From assembly GCF_900155525.1 (NCBI RefSeq), contig NZ_LT706952.1, positions 816,406-880,405 of the forward strand: DNA of 64,000 nucleotides, written 5' to 3'. The translations under genes were made by a program, and so were the position numbers. The notes under the pieces were generated by a model. It had not been told where the DNA came from. It searched no databases and was given only the letters and a program-made list of their open reading frames with translations. The stretch comes from Mailhella massiliensis. Its GTDB lineage: Bacteria > Desulfobacterota > Desulfovibrionia > Desulfovibrionales > Desulfovibrionaceae. Positions 1 through 8,199 of the stretch are shown in pieces; the stretch's first letter is position 1, and the number at the start of each line of letters is the position of its first letter.

Positions 1-83
1 GCACCGCAGGGCCGATGCCGTCAAGGCAGGGGTAAAAAAAGAAACATGCGCCCGAAAGGCGCACAACATACCGGCTTTACATC

Positions 84-131
84 AAAAAAAAGCCGCGCTC
101 CTCAAGCCTGCATACGGCTGGAAAAGCGCGG
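84..131 (-). terminator. Rho-independent terminator after the TauE gene
   Basis: Arms CCGCGCT (93-99) and AGCGCGG (125-131) pair perfectly. On the minus strand the stem is followed by eight T (84-91). A second GCGCC/GGCGC hairpin at 47-63, also followed on the minus strand by a T-rich run, may back it up. Confidence 0.7.
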
Positions 132-161
132 TGAAACATGGCGGAATCTTCACCGAAGGCG

Positions 162-902
162 CTACTCCATGGCGCGGATGAAGAGAATGACGGCCGCAAT
201 GGCAAGGAAGATCAGCACGATGCGCTGAAACACCTTCTGATTGATGTGCCTGCCTATGCGAACGCCCAAGATCTGCCCCACAAGGCAGCCTGCAAAAGCG
301 GCAATCGACACCTGAAAGAGCGTGACCGTATACAGCCCGGCCACCGCCTGAGAGGCCACGGAAAGCACGCCGGTAAACACATAGAACACGCTCATGTTGC
401 CGCGCGCACGGTCGGGTGACCAGTGCTTCATAAGCACATAGATGCCGAGCGGCGCGCCCACCATGGCCACGGAACCGCTGACGAAGCCGCTGACAAGGCC
501 GCCGATGAGCCCGATGATCGTGGAATCGGGCAGGCGGTAGGTGGCAAAGCGGTGAAAGCACTGCATGAGAATGAAGCAGGCAAGCATGGCGCAGACCATG
601 AGCTGAAGAGCCTGCATGGAGGCGATGCGCAGAGTCAGCGCGCCGAGCACGCAGCCGGGCACGGCCCCGATGACCAGATCGCGGATATCCTTCCAGCTGC
701 ATGCCTTACGATAGGAATAGGCCAGATGCACGGTACCGAACATACCTGCCAGGCAGGAAACCAGCACGGCATCGCTGGGCGAAAGCACCACCGTCACGAG
801 CGGCATGGCGATCATGATGGTTCCTATGCCGGTGGCCCCTCCGACGATGCCGCCGAAGAACCAGCCCAGAGCAACCATGAAACAGGTCCAGACAAAATCC
901 AT
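162..902 (-). CDS. TauE/SafE-family sulfite/anion exporter-like membrane protein
   Basis: A 246-residue, strongly hydrophobic protein. The N-terminal glycine-rich segment (GGIVGGATGIGTIMIAMPL) and a second similar half (GLIGGLVSGFVSGSVAMVG) match the duplicated architecture of the TauE/SafE/DUF81 family. Members export or import small organosulfur and sulfur oxyanions across the inner membrane. The start at the ATG in MDFVWT sits after a G-rich stretch that could serve as a weak ribosome binding site. The gene stands alone, followed by terminator-like hairpins. The substrate cannot be read from sequence; a sulfite or sulfonate role would fit a sulfate reducer but is inference. Confidence 0.85.
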   Translation of the reverse strand: MDFVWTCFMVALGWFFGGIVGGATGIGTIMIAMPLVTVVLSPSDAVLVSCLAGMFGTVHLAYSYRKACSWKDIRDLVIGAVPGCVLGALTLRIASMQALQLMVCAMLACFILMQCFHRFATYRLPDSTIIGLIGGLVSGFVSGSVAMVGAPLGIYVLMKHWSPDRARGNMSVFYVFTGVLSVASQAVAGLYTVTLFQVSIAAFAGCLVGQILGVRIGRHINQKVFQRIVLIFLAIAAVILFIRAME

Positions 903-1413
903 AAAAGCCCCCCGCAAAAAATGTCGAGCCGGGCGCAGGCCTGAAGCAAGCGTCGCGGAAAAATGCCCTGCATCAGCCCAGACGATGCCGCATGCGATGC
1001 TGCAGAAAACACTCCGCCTGCCGTTATACTCCGCCGTATTGCCCCTGTCCAGAGAAGGCGGAAAGGCCGGAGAAAGTTTTATGAAAAGATTCCCCGAAGG
1101 AAAAAAGGGGGGGGGGCATATATGCAAAAATTCCGCAGAACCAGGGCGATACGTGCAAAAATCGTCTTTTTCCGCTTCGCTTTTCTCTTCCGCGCTGAAG
1201 GCCCGGCGCAGCAAACATGTTCCGCCCTCAGAGAACTCCTTTCCGGCAGGCGGCAGGTTCTTGACGGAATGCGCTCTCCCGGGTCTTGCCCTGCGGCTGT
1301 TCCGAAAAAAATGCCCTCCTCCGCTTCCGGCGGCAGGTTCCGCCGCCAGCCCGATGCGTAAAGCTCCTCTCCCGGAACAGGAAACAACAGAAACAAATTG
1401 CCCGAGAGTCTTA
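903..1413. other. Intergenic stretch without a supportable gene
   Basis: This lies between the TauE start and the terminator of the DsrK-like gene. Reading frames here are shadows with no ribosome binding site. It contains a run of ten G at 1107-1116. Any promoter for the TauE gene should lie here, but no clear -35/-10 pair is visible. Confidence 0.5.
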
Positions 1414-1446
1414 AAAACAAAAGGGCGGAAGCCGAAACTTCCGCCC
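1414..1446 (-). terminator. Terminator of the DsrMK-like operon
   Basis: GGGCGGAAG (1423-1431) and CTTCCGCCC (1438-1446) form a perfect 9-bp stem with a 6-nt loop. On the minus strand it is followed by a T-rich tract. A second strong palindrome (CCGGAGCG.../CGCTCCGG, about 1449-1476) lies between it and the stop codon. Confidence 0.8.
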
Positions 1447-1488
1447 CCGGAACCGGAGCGCGCCGCGCTCCGGTTCTTTTTCAAAGGG

Positions 1489-3084
1489 TTATTCTTCTTC
1501 CCACTTGATGAAGCCGGGCTTCACATCGGTCATGGCATTGACGATGAGTTCGACAAGGCCGCCGTACTGCATACCGTTCTTCTCAAGCAGGTTGTTCTGT
1601 TCGAGCAGTTCGCGGATCTGGCCCTTGCAGTTGGAGCAGGGAGCGCAGATGTACTTCTTGACTTCAGGACCGAGGCAGTCCTTGAAGGCTCCGCAGATCT
1701 GTTCCATCTTCTTGCGGCCGGTGATGTTCATACGCCATTCGTTGATGTTGTTACGCGTCATGATGGCGAAACCGGAACCGCCGCCGCAGCAGTAGTTTTC
1801 CACGCCGTGAGGCGTCATTTCACGGAACTGCGGGCAGATGGCGTGCAGAACGTCGCGCTGGGGCTTCACAACGCCCATGAGGCGCACGAGGTTGCAGGGG
1901 TCGTGCAGGGTCACGGGGAAGTTGTTGCGGCTGGGATCGAGCTTCAGGCGGCCGCCGAGCACGATGTCGCGCAGCACGGGGAAGCAGCTTTCGCGCGGGA
2001 TGTTCAGGTCGGGGGGCAGGATGCGGTCGGCAATGACGGTGAGGGCCTTGTGGGCGTGGCCGCATTCGCCGAGCACGATCTTCTTGACGCCGAGCTTCTT
2101 GGCGGCTTCGGCGTGCTTGATGGCCACACGGGCGGCCTGCACGTCGTCGTAGAACACGCCGTAGTTCACGGAGTCGTAACCCGCGATTTCGGAGCTGAGG
2201 GTCCAGGAGAGGCCGGCAGCTTCGAAGATGAGGGAGAAGGCCGCGATGTTGTCGGGCCAGGCCAGCATTTCACCGGCGTTGTGGATGAGCAGAATGTCGG
2301 CGTTGGGCACGTCCCAGGGCGTCTTGAATTCGTACTCGGTGGTTTCCACGTAGTCTTCATCGATGAATTCCACGGTTTCCTTCACCACGTCGGGATTCAT
2401 GCCGGTGGAGGAACCGACGTCGAGCTGGAGCTTGGTGCCCTTTTCATGCAGTTCGCGGGGGTTCCAGCCGAATTCCTGGCTGAAGAGCTTGCGCAGTTCG
2501 CGGGCGATGAGGCCGTTGTCCACGCCGATGGGGCAGACCTGGGCGCAGCGGCGGCACAGGTTGCAGCGGTAGGAAAGTTCGGCAAGACGGACCACGGTCT
2601 TCCAGTTCAGGTCGATGTCGCCGTAGCGCCACTTGGCCAGAGGTTCCTTCTTCACATACTGCTTGTAGATGCGGCGGAACAGCTCGGAACGGAAGTTCGG
2701 ACGATACATTTCATGTTCGCCGGACATTTCGTACAGGTGGCAGGCCGCGGAGCAGGAGTTGCACTGGGCGCAGTAGTCCATGGTGGTGTCCAGCATGGCG
2801 AGGCAGGTCCAGTTGTTCTCGGGCGTGAAGAGCTTGCGCACGCCGTCGAGGAAGCGGTTGACCAGTTCTTCCTCTTCGGCCTTGGTCTGCGGCACGGGAA
2901 TGAGAAGGACGTTGATGTCGTCGAGCAGGCAGCAGAACTGCTGCTTCTGAGCGTCGGTAATGACCTTCCAGGGGTAGGTCTGGTAATCGACGGGCATGGG
3001 ACGAAGGGTGTTCACGTCGACCGTGGTGAGGATCCCTTCTTCCGTCGAGAGGTCATTGAAGGTAAGTTCCTGCGAAGTTTTCAT
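1489..3084 (-). CDS. DsrK/HmcF/TmcB-type iron-sulfur (HdrD-like) subunit
   Basis: A 531-residue protein. Two ferredoxin-type cysteine clusters are visible (C105-x2-C108-x2-C111-x3-C115 and C174-x2-C177-x2-C180-x3-C184). They are followed by heterodisulfide-reductase-like CCG elements (C341, C397, CC at 432-433, then C480-x2-C483-x2-C486). This is the layout of DsrK, HmcF and TmcB, cytoplasmic Fe-S subunits of quinone- or cytochrome-linked redox complexes of sulfate reducers. The chosen ATG has AAGGAG seven bases upstream; a longer open frame lacks such support. It lies 16 bp behind the membrane subunit gene. No DsrJ, O or P genes follow, so the exact complex (second DsrMK or Tmc-like) remains open. 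Confidence 0.85.
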   Translation of the reverse strand: MKTSQELTFNDLSTEEGILTTVDVNTLRPMPVDYQTYPWKVITDAQKQQFCCLLDDINVLLIPVPQTKAEEEELVNRFLDGVRKLFTPENNWTCLAMLDTTMDYCAQCNSCSAACHLYEMSGEHEMYRPNFRSELFRRIYKQYVKKEPLAKWRYGDIDLNWKTVVRLAELSYRCNLCRRCAQVCPIGVDNGLIARELRKLFSQEFGWNPRELHEKGTKLQLDVGSSTGMNPDVVKETVEFIDEDYVETTEYEFKTPWDVPNADILLIHNAGEMLAWPDNIAAFSLIFEAAGLSWTLSSEIAGYDSVNYGVFYDDVQAARVAIKHAEAAKKLGVKKIVLGECGHAHKALTVIADRILPPDLNIPRESCFPVLRDIVLGGRLKLDPSRNNFPVTLHDPCNLVRLMGVVKPQRDVLHAICPQFREMTPHGVENYCCGGGSGFAIMTRNNINEWRMNITGRKKMEQICGAFKDCLGPEVKKYICAPCSNCKGQIRELLEQNNLLEKNGMQYGGLVELIVNAMTDVKPGFIKWEEE

Positions 3085-3100
3085 GTGCGGCTCCTTAATC

Positions 3101-4018
3101 CTACTTCTCGTCGGGGTTGGAGGTGGCGACCTCTGCCCAGGTCTTCTTGCCGTCACCCTGAACGTGAGGGCCACGCCAGCTCACGGGGAGGTTCAGGTTG
3201 TTGGCCAGCTGCTTCTGAAGCTTGGGGTTGTTGATGGTGGGAGCGTCGCCCCAGCGGATGTCGTGCCAGGTGAAATACTTCATGAAGAAGTGACCCAGGA
3301 AGCTGTAGGGAACCCAGAAGAACATGAAGAAGCCGACCAGAAGGTACAGCACGTACAGAGGAGTCAGCTCCATGGCGGTGAAGGTCATCATGCCGTAGAT
3401 GAAGCTGTTGCCCATGAGGGCGAAGTCGTACACGCCGTGCCACAGGCAGAGCATGAGGCCGAACAGGCCGTACACGCCGAACAGACCGAGGTTGAAGAAG
3501 TGTTCGTTGGTGGTGTACTTGCGAAGGCCCTTGTCGCAGATGCGGCGCTGGATGAGGCCGACGGAACCGAAGAGCAGACCGGCGAAGCCGAGCACGTCGC
3601 AGATCACGGTGACGGCGGTGCAGAAGGTCACGAAGCCTTCAGCCCCGGCAAGCATGCCGATGGCGGCGAGCACGGTCATGCCCATGGCGCCCATGAGCAG
3701 GTACAGACCGATGTGGAAGGGATAGGTGCGCACCCAGAGCGTGCGGTTGTGTTCCCACACGGCCTTGAGGAAGAGAGCTTCGATGAGGAAGCCCTTGAGG
3801 GCGCCCACCATGCAGCTGCGGTGCTTGTCCTTCCACCATTCGGTGTTTTCCAGATAGCTGCCGCCGTATTCGACCTTTTCAGGGTCTTCATGCGCCACGG
3901 GATACAGTTCCCAGCGCAGATGCTGAGGTTTCTTGAGGTAGCCGATGATCTTCATCAGAGCGACGGCCACAAAGGCAATAACGGCCACATAGGCCAAACA
4001 GTAGAAAAAGATGCTCAT
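3101..4018 (-). CDS. DsrM/TmcC-like integral membrane cytochrome b subunit
   Basis: A 305-residue membrane protein with an N-terminal helix (FFYCLAYVAVIAFVAVALM) and further helices near residues 100-260. Histidines in or next to helices (for example PFHIGLYLL and LWHGVYDF) could bind heme, as in the NarI-like family to which DsrM belongs. The start ATG follows AGGAGACAACC. It is the first gene of a two-gene operon with the Fe-S subunit downstream. The order membrane-then-FeS matches dsrM-dsrK rather than tmcB-tmcC. The likely role is passing electrons between menaquinol and the cytoplasmic Fe-S subunit. Assignment beyond the family is inference. Confidence 0.75.
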   Translation of the reverse strand: MSIFFYCLAYVAVIAFVAVALMKIIGYLKKPQHLRWELYPVAHEDPEKVEYGGSYLENTEWWKDKHRSCMVGALKGFLIEALFLKAVWEHNRTLWVRTYPFHIGLYLLMGAMGMTVLAAIGMLAGAEGFVTFCTAVTVICDVLGFAGLLFGSVGLIQRRICDKGLRKYTTNEHFFNLGLFGVYGLFGLMLCLWHGVYDFALMGNSFIYGMMTFTAMELTPLYVLYLLVGFFMFFWVPYSFLGHFFMKYFTWHDIRWGDAPTINNPKLQKQLANNLNLPVSWRGPHVQGDGKKTWAEVATSNPDEK

Positions 4019-4370
4019 GGTTGTCTCCTGTCGCGTTGTCCGCCATCTTGCATCCTGACCGGAACCGTTCTCCCGGTCATCAGTTCCGCACCAAGCTTCC
4101 AGACCGCCCTCTGCAGCCCGGCCGCAGGAAAAAAGGGAAAGAATCATTCCCTTCCGTCTGACAGAGGCCACAGCTCCGGCGGCAGGACCGGCGCGGGGAC
4201 GCACCGGAGGAAAGCTGGTGAAGATTACCCTGAAAAAAGCAAAAAAACAAGTCCGAGTTCACAAGAACTTTCACAAGGTCACAGCGCACAGAGACGGCCC
4301 CGGGAGGAAAGTCTTGCTCCCTCCCCCTTTAATAAGTACACTTCGCCTGAATTCAAGCCATGGAGGACGG
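4019..4370. promoter_or_regulatory. Divergent control region between the DsrMK-like operon and cobA-hemD
   Basis: No gene is supportable here. Three TCACA motifs (TGTGA on the minus strand) start at 4259, 4271 and 4279, in the same orientation. TGTGA is the half-site of CRP/FNR-family regulators, which include HcpR of Desulfovibrio. The usual inverted partner is not seen, so this is a candidate only. Confidence 0.35.
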
Positions 4371-5894
4371 ATGTACGTTTATCTCATAGGCGCAGGCCCC
4401 GGCGACCCCGGCCTGCTCACCTGCAAAGGCAGGCAGGCGCTTTCCGAAGCGGACGTGGTCGTGTACGATTATCTGGCGAGCGACGAGCTGCTCGCTCTGG
4501 CCCGGCCCGACGCCGAATTCATCTATGTTGGCAAGATCGCCGGCAATCATGCCATGAAGCAGGGCGACATCAACAGGCTTCTCATCGCCAAGGCGAAGGA
4601 AGGCAAGGTGGTGGCGCGTCTCAAGGGCGGCGATCCCTATATCTTCGGGCGCGGCGGAGAAGAAGCCGAGGAACTCGTGGACGCGGGCGTACCCTTCGAG
4701 GAAGTGCCCGGCATTTCCAGTTCCATAGCGGGCCCCGCCTATGCGGGCATTCCGCTCACGCACCGTGCGTGGTCCTCCTCCGTCACCATCATCACCGGCC
4801 ATGAAGACCCGACCAAGCCCGGTTCCGTGCACAACTGGGACGCCCTGGCGCGCAGCGCCTCCACGCTGGTCTTTCTCATGGGCATGAAGAACCTGCCGGA
4901 CATCGCGGCAAAACTCATCGCCTCCGGCATGGACAAAGACACTCCCGCCGCTCTGGTGCACTGGGGCACCACCAGCCGCCAGAGATCTCTCGCCTCCACG
5001 CTGGCCGATCTTCCCGACGCGGCCGTGCGCGAGGGCTTCACCAACCCCTCCATCATCGTGGTGGGCGACGTGGTGCGCCTCAAGGACAAGCTCGACTGGT
5101 TCGAGAAAAAGCCCCTGTTCGGCCGCACGGTCGTGGTCACCCGCGCCCGCGAACAGGCCAGCGAAAGCGCGGCCCTCTTCGCCCGCAAGGGCGCGCACGT
5201 CATACAGTTCCCCACCATTACCATCAGCCCGCTCAGGGACTACGGCGAACTCGACGAGGCCGTGGCCAACCTTTCCCGCTACGGCTGGCTGGTGTTCACC
5301 TCGGTCAACGGCGTGCGCTTCTTCCGCGAACGTCTGCACGCCCTGAAACTCGACGCCAGAGCGCTTCACGGCGTGAAGGTGGCCGCCATAGGCCCGGCCA
5401 CGGCAAAGGCCGTGGAAGCCATGGGCGTGTACGCCGACCTCGTGCCCTCCTCCTATGTGGCGGAAGGCGTGGCCGAGGCCATGCTCAAGCTCGGCATGAA
5501 GGGACAGAGAGTGCTGCTTCCCCGGGCCAGGGAAGCCCGGGAGGTTCTCCCCGAAGCCCTGCGTGCCGCAGGAGCGGAGGTGGACGTCATCACCGCCTAT
5601 GAGAACGTGCCCTCCGAGGAAAACCGCGAAGAGGTGATGAAGGCTCTGGAAGAAGGCAGACTCGACTGCGTCACCTTCGGCTCCTCCTCCACGGTGCGGA
5701 ACTTCCTTGCCTCCATCCCCATGGAAACGCTGCAGAAACACCCCGAAGTACGCTTTGCGGCCATCGGCCCCGTTACGGCGAAGACCATGCATGAGATGGG
5801 CATGAACGTCGACATTCAGCCGGAACAGTTCACCATTCCCGCGCTGGTGGACGCCGTGTGCGCCGCCTTCGCCCGCCAAGGAGCCGCGGTATGA
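4371..5894 (+). CDS. cobA-hemD: Uroporphyrinogen-III C-methyltransferase / uroporphyrinogen-III synthase fusion (CobA-HemD)
   Basis: A 507-residue two-domain protein. Residues 1 to about 240 are a SAM-dependent uroporphyrinogen III methyltransferase (N-terminal VYLIGAGPGDPGLLT, then RLKGGDPYIFGRGGEE, then THRAWSSSVTIITGH). Residues from about 250 to the end are a HemD domain (GRTVVVTRAREQ near its start, TFGSSSTVRNF near its end). The product converts hydroxymethylbilane to uroporphyrinogen III and then to precorrin-2, the precursor of siroheme, heme d1/alternative heme and cobalamin. The ATG follows GGAGGACGG; the upstream frame is not supported. It overlaps purN by ATGA. Such fusions are known in Desulfovibrio. 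Confidence 0.95.
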   Translation: MYVYLIGAGPGDPGLLTCKGRQALSEADVVVYDYLASDELLALARPDAEFIYVGKIAGNHAMKQGDINRLLIAKAKEGKVVARLKGGDPYIFGRGGEEAEELVDAGVPFEEVPGISSSIAGPAYAGIPLTHRAWSSSVTIITGHEDPTKPGSVHNWDALARSASTLVFLMGMKNLPDIAAKLIASGMDKDTPAALVHWGTTSRQRSLASTLADLPDAAVREGFTNPSIIVVGDVVRLKDKLDWFEKKPLFGRTVVVTRAREQASESAALFARKGAHVIQFPTITISPLRDYGELDEAVANLSRYGWLVFTSVNGVRFFRERLHALKLDARALHGVKVAAIGPATAKAVEAMGVYADLVPSSYVAEGVAEAMLKLGMKGQRVLLPRAREAREVLPEALRAAGAEVDVITAYENVPSEENREEVMKALEEGRLDCVTFGSSSTVRNFLASIPMETLQKHPEVRFAAIGPVTAKTMHEMGMNVDIQPEQFTIPALVDAVCAAFARQGAAV

Positions 5895-6565
5895 CCCTGA
5901 AACTCGGTATTCTCGCTTCGGGCAGCGGCACCAACGCGCAGGCCATCATCGACGCGGCCGAAGCCGGCCGCCTTGATGCGGACATACGCATCATCATTTC
6001 CAATCGCCCCGGCGCAAAGGTTCTGGAGCGCGCGGAAAAGCACGGCATCGCCCGGCTGTGCCTCGACCATAAAACCTTCCCCGACCGCGAAAGCTACGAC
6101 AGGCGCGTGGTGGAGGAACTTCTTGCCGCAGGCGTGGACACCGTGGCCCTTGCCGGGTACATGCGCCTCGTCACGTCCGCCTTTCTCGACGCCTTCCCGA
6201 ACCGTGTTCTGAACGTGCACCCCGCCGTGCTGCCCGCCTTTCCCGGCACGCACGGCGCGCGCGACGCATGGGAATACGGGGCGAAGTTCAGCGGCTGCAC
6301 CGTGCATGTGGTCGACCCCGTCATGGACGGCGGCCCCATCATCATACAAGCCACGCTTCCCGTAAGGCAGGAGGAAAACGACGAGGAGCTGCTCAACCGC
6401 ATCCACGTCTTCGAGCACCGCATCTATGTGCAGGCTCTTGAGTGGCTCGCCGAGGGCCGCCTGCATCTGGAAGGCCGCCGTATGCTGCTTGAACCGGCCT
6501 CGAGGCCCCTTGCCCCGCAGCCCGAACTTGCGCTCGTGTGGCCGCCCCTGGAAGAGGGCTTTTAA
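5891..6565 (+). CDS. purN: Phosphoribosylglycinamide formyltransferase PurN
   Basis: A 224-residue protein, close to the family length. It starts with LGILASGSGTNAQAI, contains the conserved NVHPAVLPAFPGTHG loop, and has the VDPVMDGGPIIIQ element. It transfers a formyl group from 10-formyl-THF to GAR in purine synthesis. The start codon overlaps the cobA-hemD stop (ATGA), which suggests translational coupling. The pairing of a tetrapyrrole and a purine gene is unlikely to be functional; a shared transcript is the simplest reading. Confidence 0.95.
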   Translation: MTLKLGILASGSGTNAQAIIDAAEAGRLDADIRIIISNRPGAKVLERAEKHGIARLCLDHKTFPDRESYDRRVVEELLAAGVDTVALAGYMRLVTSAFLDAFPNRVLNVHPAVLPAFPGTHGARDAWEYGAKFSGCTVHVVDPVMDGGPIIIQATLPVRQEENDEELLNRIHVFEHRIYVQALEWLAEGRLHLEGRRMLLEPASRPLAPQPELALVWPPLEEGF

Positions 6566-6653
6566 GCGCGCTGCGCTTCCGGGCGCCCGCGCCCGGCTCA
6601 CTTCGCGCGGTTTTCCGCGCCCGACACGGCTGCCCCGCAGCCGGAGGTTCTCT

Positions 6654-7094
6654 ATGAAAGCTTCCCGACTTTTTGCTTTGTGCGCCCTTGTATTCTGCCT
6701 GTGCGCCTCCACGGCCCTTGCTGCGGACGACGCCCGCAGGACCGAACGCCGCACTCCCGTGATCGTGGAATTCGAAGGCAACGACGCCATCGGCGTCACG
6801 CTGTTCTCCCGCCTGCAGAGCAAGATCAACAGCGCCAATCCCGCCAGCCCCGTCCGTGAGGCGAAGTTCCGCATTCTGCTTTCCACCGCTGCGGAATTCC
6901 CCTCCCGCCCGGGTGTGGGTTCCGTGTACGCCGTGGTGTGGACCCTCGCCCTTTCCGAAGGTTCCATGGAATACTACCTGGTGCGCGATCTCGGCATCGT
7001 CACGCCCGACACCGTGGACGCCGTGGTCGACCGCATCGTGAGCCGCACCGAGGGCGTCGCCGCCCGCTACGGCTACCTCGACCGCGAAAAATAG
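6654..7094 (+). CDS. Small secreted protein of unknown function
   Basis: A 146-residue product with a clear signal peptide (MKASRLFALCALVFCLCAS, predicted cleavage after ALA near residue 23). The ATG follows GGAGG. The mature part is soluble, with mixed composition and no recognisable catalytic motif. It contains IVEFEGNDAIGVTLFSRLQ and ends in a short charged tail. It is probably periplasmic. It lies between purN and a membrane protein gene with hairpin-rich spacers on both sides, so it may be a separate unit. I do not recognise the family. Confidence 0.75.
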   Translation: MKASRLFALCALVFCLCASTALAADDARRTERRTPVIVEFEGNDAIGVTLFSRLQSKINSANPASPVREAKFRILLSTAAEFPSRPGVGSVYAVVWTLALSEGSMEYYLVRDLGIVTPDTVDAVVDRIVSRTEGVAARYGYLDREK

Positions 7095-7103
7095 TCTCTG
7101 CCC

Positions 7104-7225
7104 CAGGGGCCCCGCGCAACGCCTCCACCTTCTCCGTACGGTTCGTTTCCGCAGCGCGCACACCGCGTTCGTGCTGACGGCAGGCGAAGCCTGCGGAGAA
7201 GAAGGCTTCTGCGCCGGGGCCCCTG
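7104..7225. repeat. Long imperfect inverted repeat in the leader of the gate-domain gene
   Basis: Left arm beginning CAGGGGCCCCGCGC (from 7104) mirrors the right arm ending GCGCCGGGGCCCCTG (to 7225). Similarity continues inward (left CCTTCTCCG, right CGGAGAAGAAGG). A small GCAGGC-GAA-GCCTGC hairpin lies in the loop. It may fold the leader RNA of the downstream gene; no T-tract follows, so it is not a normal terminator. Confidence 0.5.
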
Positions 7226-7240
7226 CCGTTCAACGGCGAG

Positions 7241-8191
7241 GTGAAGGTGAACGCCCTTTTGAAAAACATCGTCGACTGCTGGCGCGACGGGCACAAGGTG
7301 GCTCTCGGCATTTTCCGCTTTCTCATCCCCATCGTCGTCATCGTGAAGATTCTGGAGGAAAGCGGACTCATTCCGTACCTGTCCATACCTCTCGGCCCCG
7401 TCATGGATCTGGTGGGACTTCCTGCGGAAATGAGCCTTGCGTGGATATCGTGCATTCTCGTCAGCATGTATTCCGGCCTCATGGTGCTCATTTCGCTCTC
7501 GCCGCAACTGCCGGATCTTTCCGTGGCGCAGATGACGGTGTTCGGCGTGATGGTGCTCATCGCCCACAGCCTCATCCTCGAGGTGCGCATCGCCGGGCAG
7601 TGCGGCGCATCCATGTCCTTCCAACTGGCGCTGCGCCTTTTCTCCGGCATTCTCGCCGCCTTTCTGCTCCACCTTTTTCTCGACGGCGCAGGACTTCTTC
7701 AGCAGAAGGCCGACATTCTTCTCGCCGCCGAACCCACGGCAGACCTCGGGGCATGGCTGATGCAGCAGATCATCACGCTCATGGAGATGTATGCCATCAT
7801 CTGCGCCGTCATGCTTCTGCAGAAGGTGCTGGATACGCTGCGCATTTCCGAATTTCTGGGCAGACTGCTCGGCCCCGCGCTGCGCCTTCTCGGCGTATCC
7901 TCAAAAGCCGTTTCCATCATTCTCATCGGCTTCACCATGGGCCTGCTCTACGGCAGCGGCATACTCATCAAAAGCGCGCAGGAAGGTTCCCTTTCCCGCC
8001 GCGACGTGCTCTGCTCCGTTTCCCTGCTGGGCCTTTCCCATTCCCTCATCGAAGACACCATACTTCTCGCCCTGGTCGGTGGAAGTCTGTGGGGTCTTCT
8101 GGGCTTCCGGCTCCTGTTCACGCTGGTCATGGGAGCCTTCATCAACGCCTTCTACCCCGCTCTGGAACGCTTCGCCGCGTCCAGACCATGA
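7241..8191 (+). CDS. Nucleoside-recognition (Gate) domain membrane protein
   Basis: A 316-residue polytopic inner-membrane protein. Two similar halves carry the gate-domain look (VALGIFRFLIPIVVIVKIL near residue 20; SIILIGFTMGLLYGSGILI near residue 225), as in spore-maturation SpmA/B and nucleoside-recognition proteins. The start is a GTG; a second GTG two codons later is equally possible, and the ribosome binding site is weak. The stop overlaps the Shine-Dalgarno of lpxB, so the two are probably co-translated. Transported substrate unknown. Confidence 0.75.
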   Translation: MKVNALLKNIVDCWRDGHKVALGIFRFLIPIVVIVKILEESGLIPYLSIPLGPVMDLVGLPAEMSLAWISCILVSMYSGLMVLISLSPQLPDLSVAQMTVFGVMVLIAHSLILEVRIAGQCGASMSFQLALRLFSGILAAFLLHLFLDGAGLLQQKADILLAAEPTADLGAWLMQQIITLMEMYAIICAVMLLQKVLDTLRISEFLGRLLGPALRLLGVSSKAVSIILIGFTMGLLYGSGILIKSAQEGSLSRRDVLCSVSLLGLSHSLIEDTILLALVGGSLWGLLGFRLLFTLVMGAFINAFYPALERFAASRP

Positions 8192-8199
8192 GGAGCGCC

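Noticed and set aside
805..3234. 809-codon plus-strand frame
   Set aside because: It is antisense to the DsrK-like gene, whose cysteine motifs and ribosome binding site are clear; the frame is a GC-rich shadow.
4353..5879. 508-codon minus-strand frame
   Set aside because: Antisense shadow of cobA-hemD, His/Gly-rich, with no start signal.
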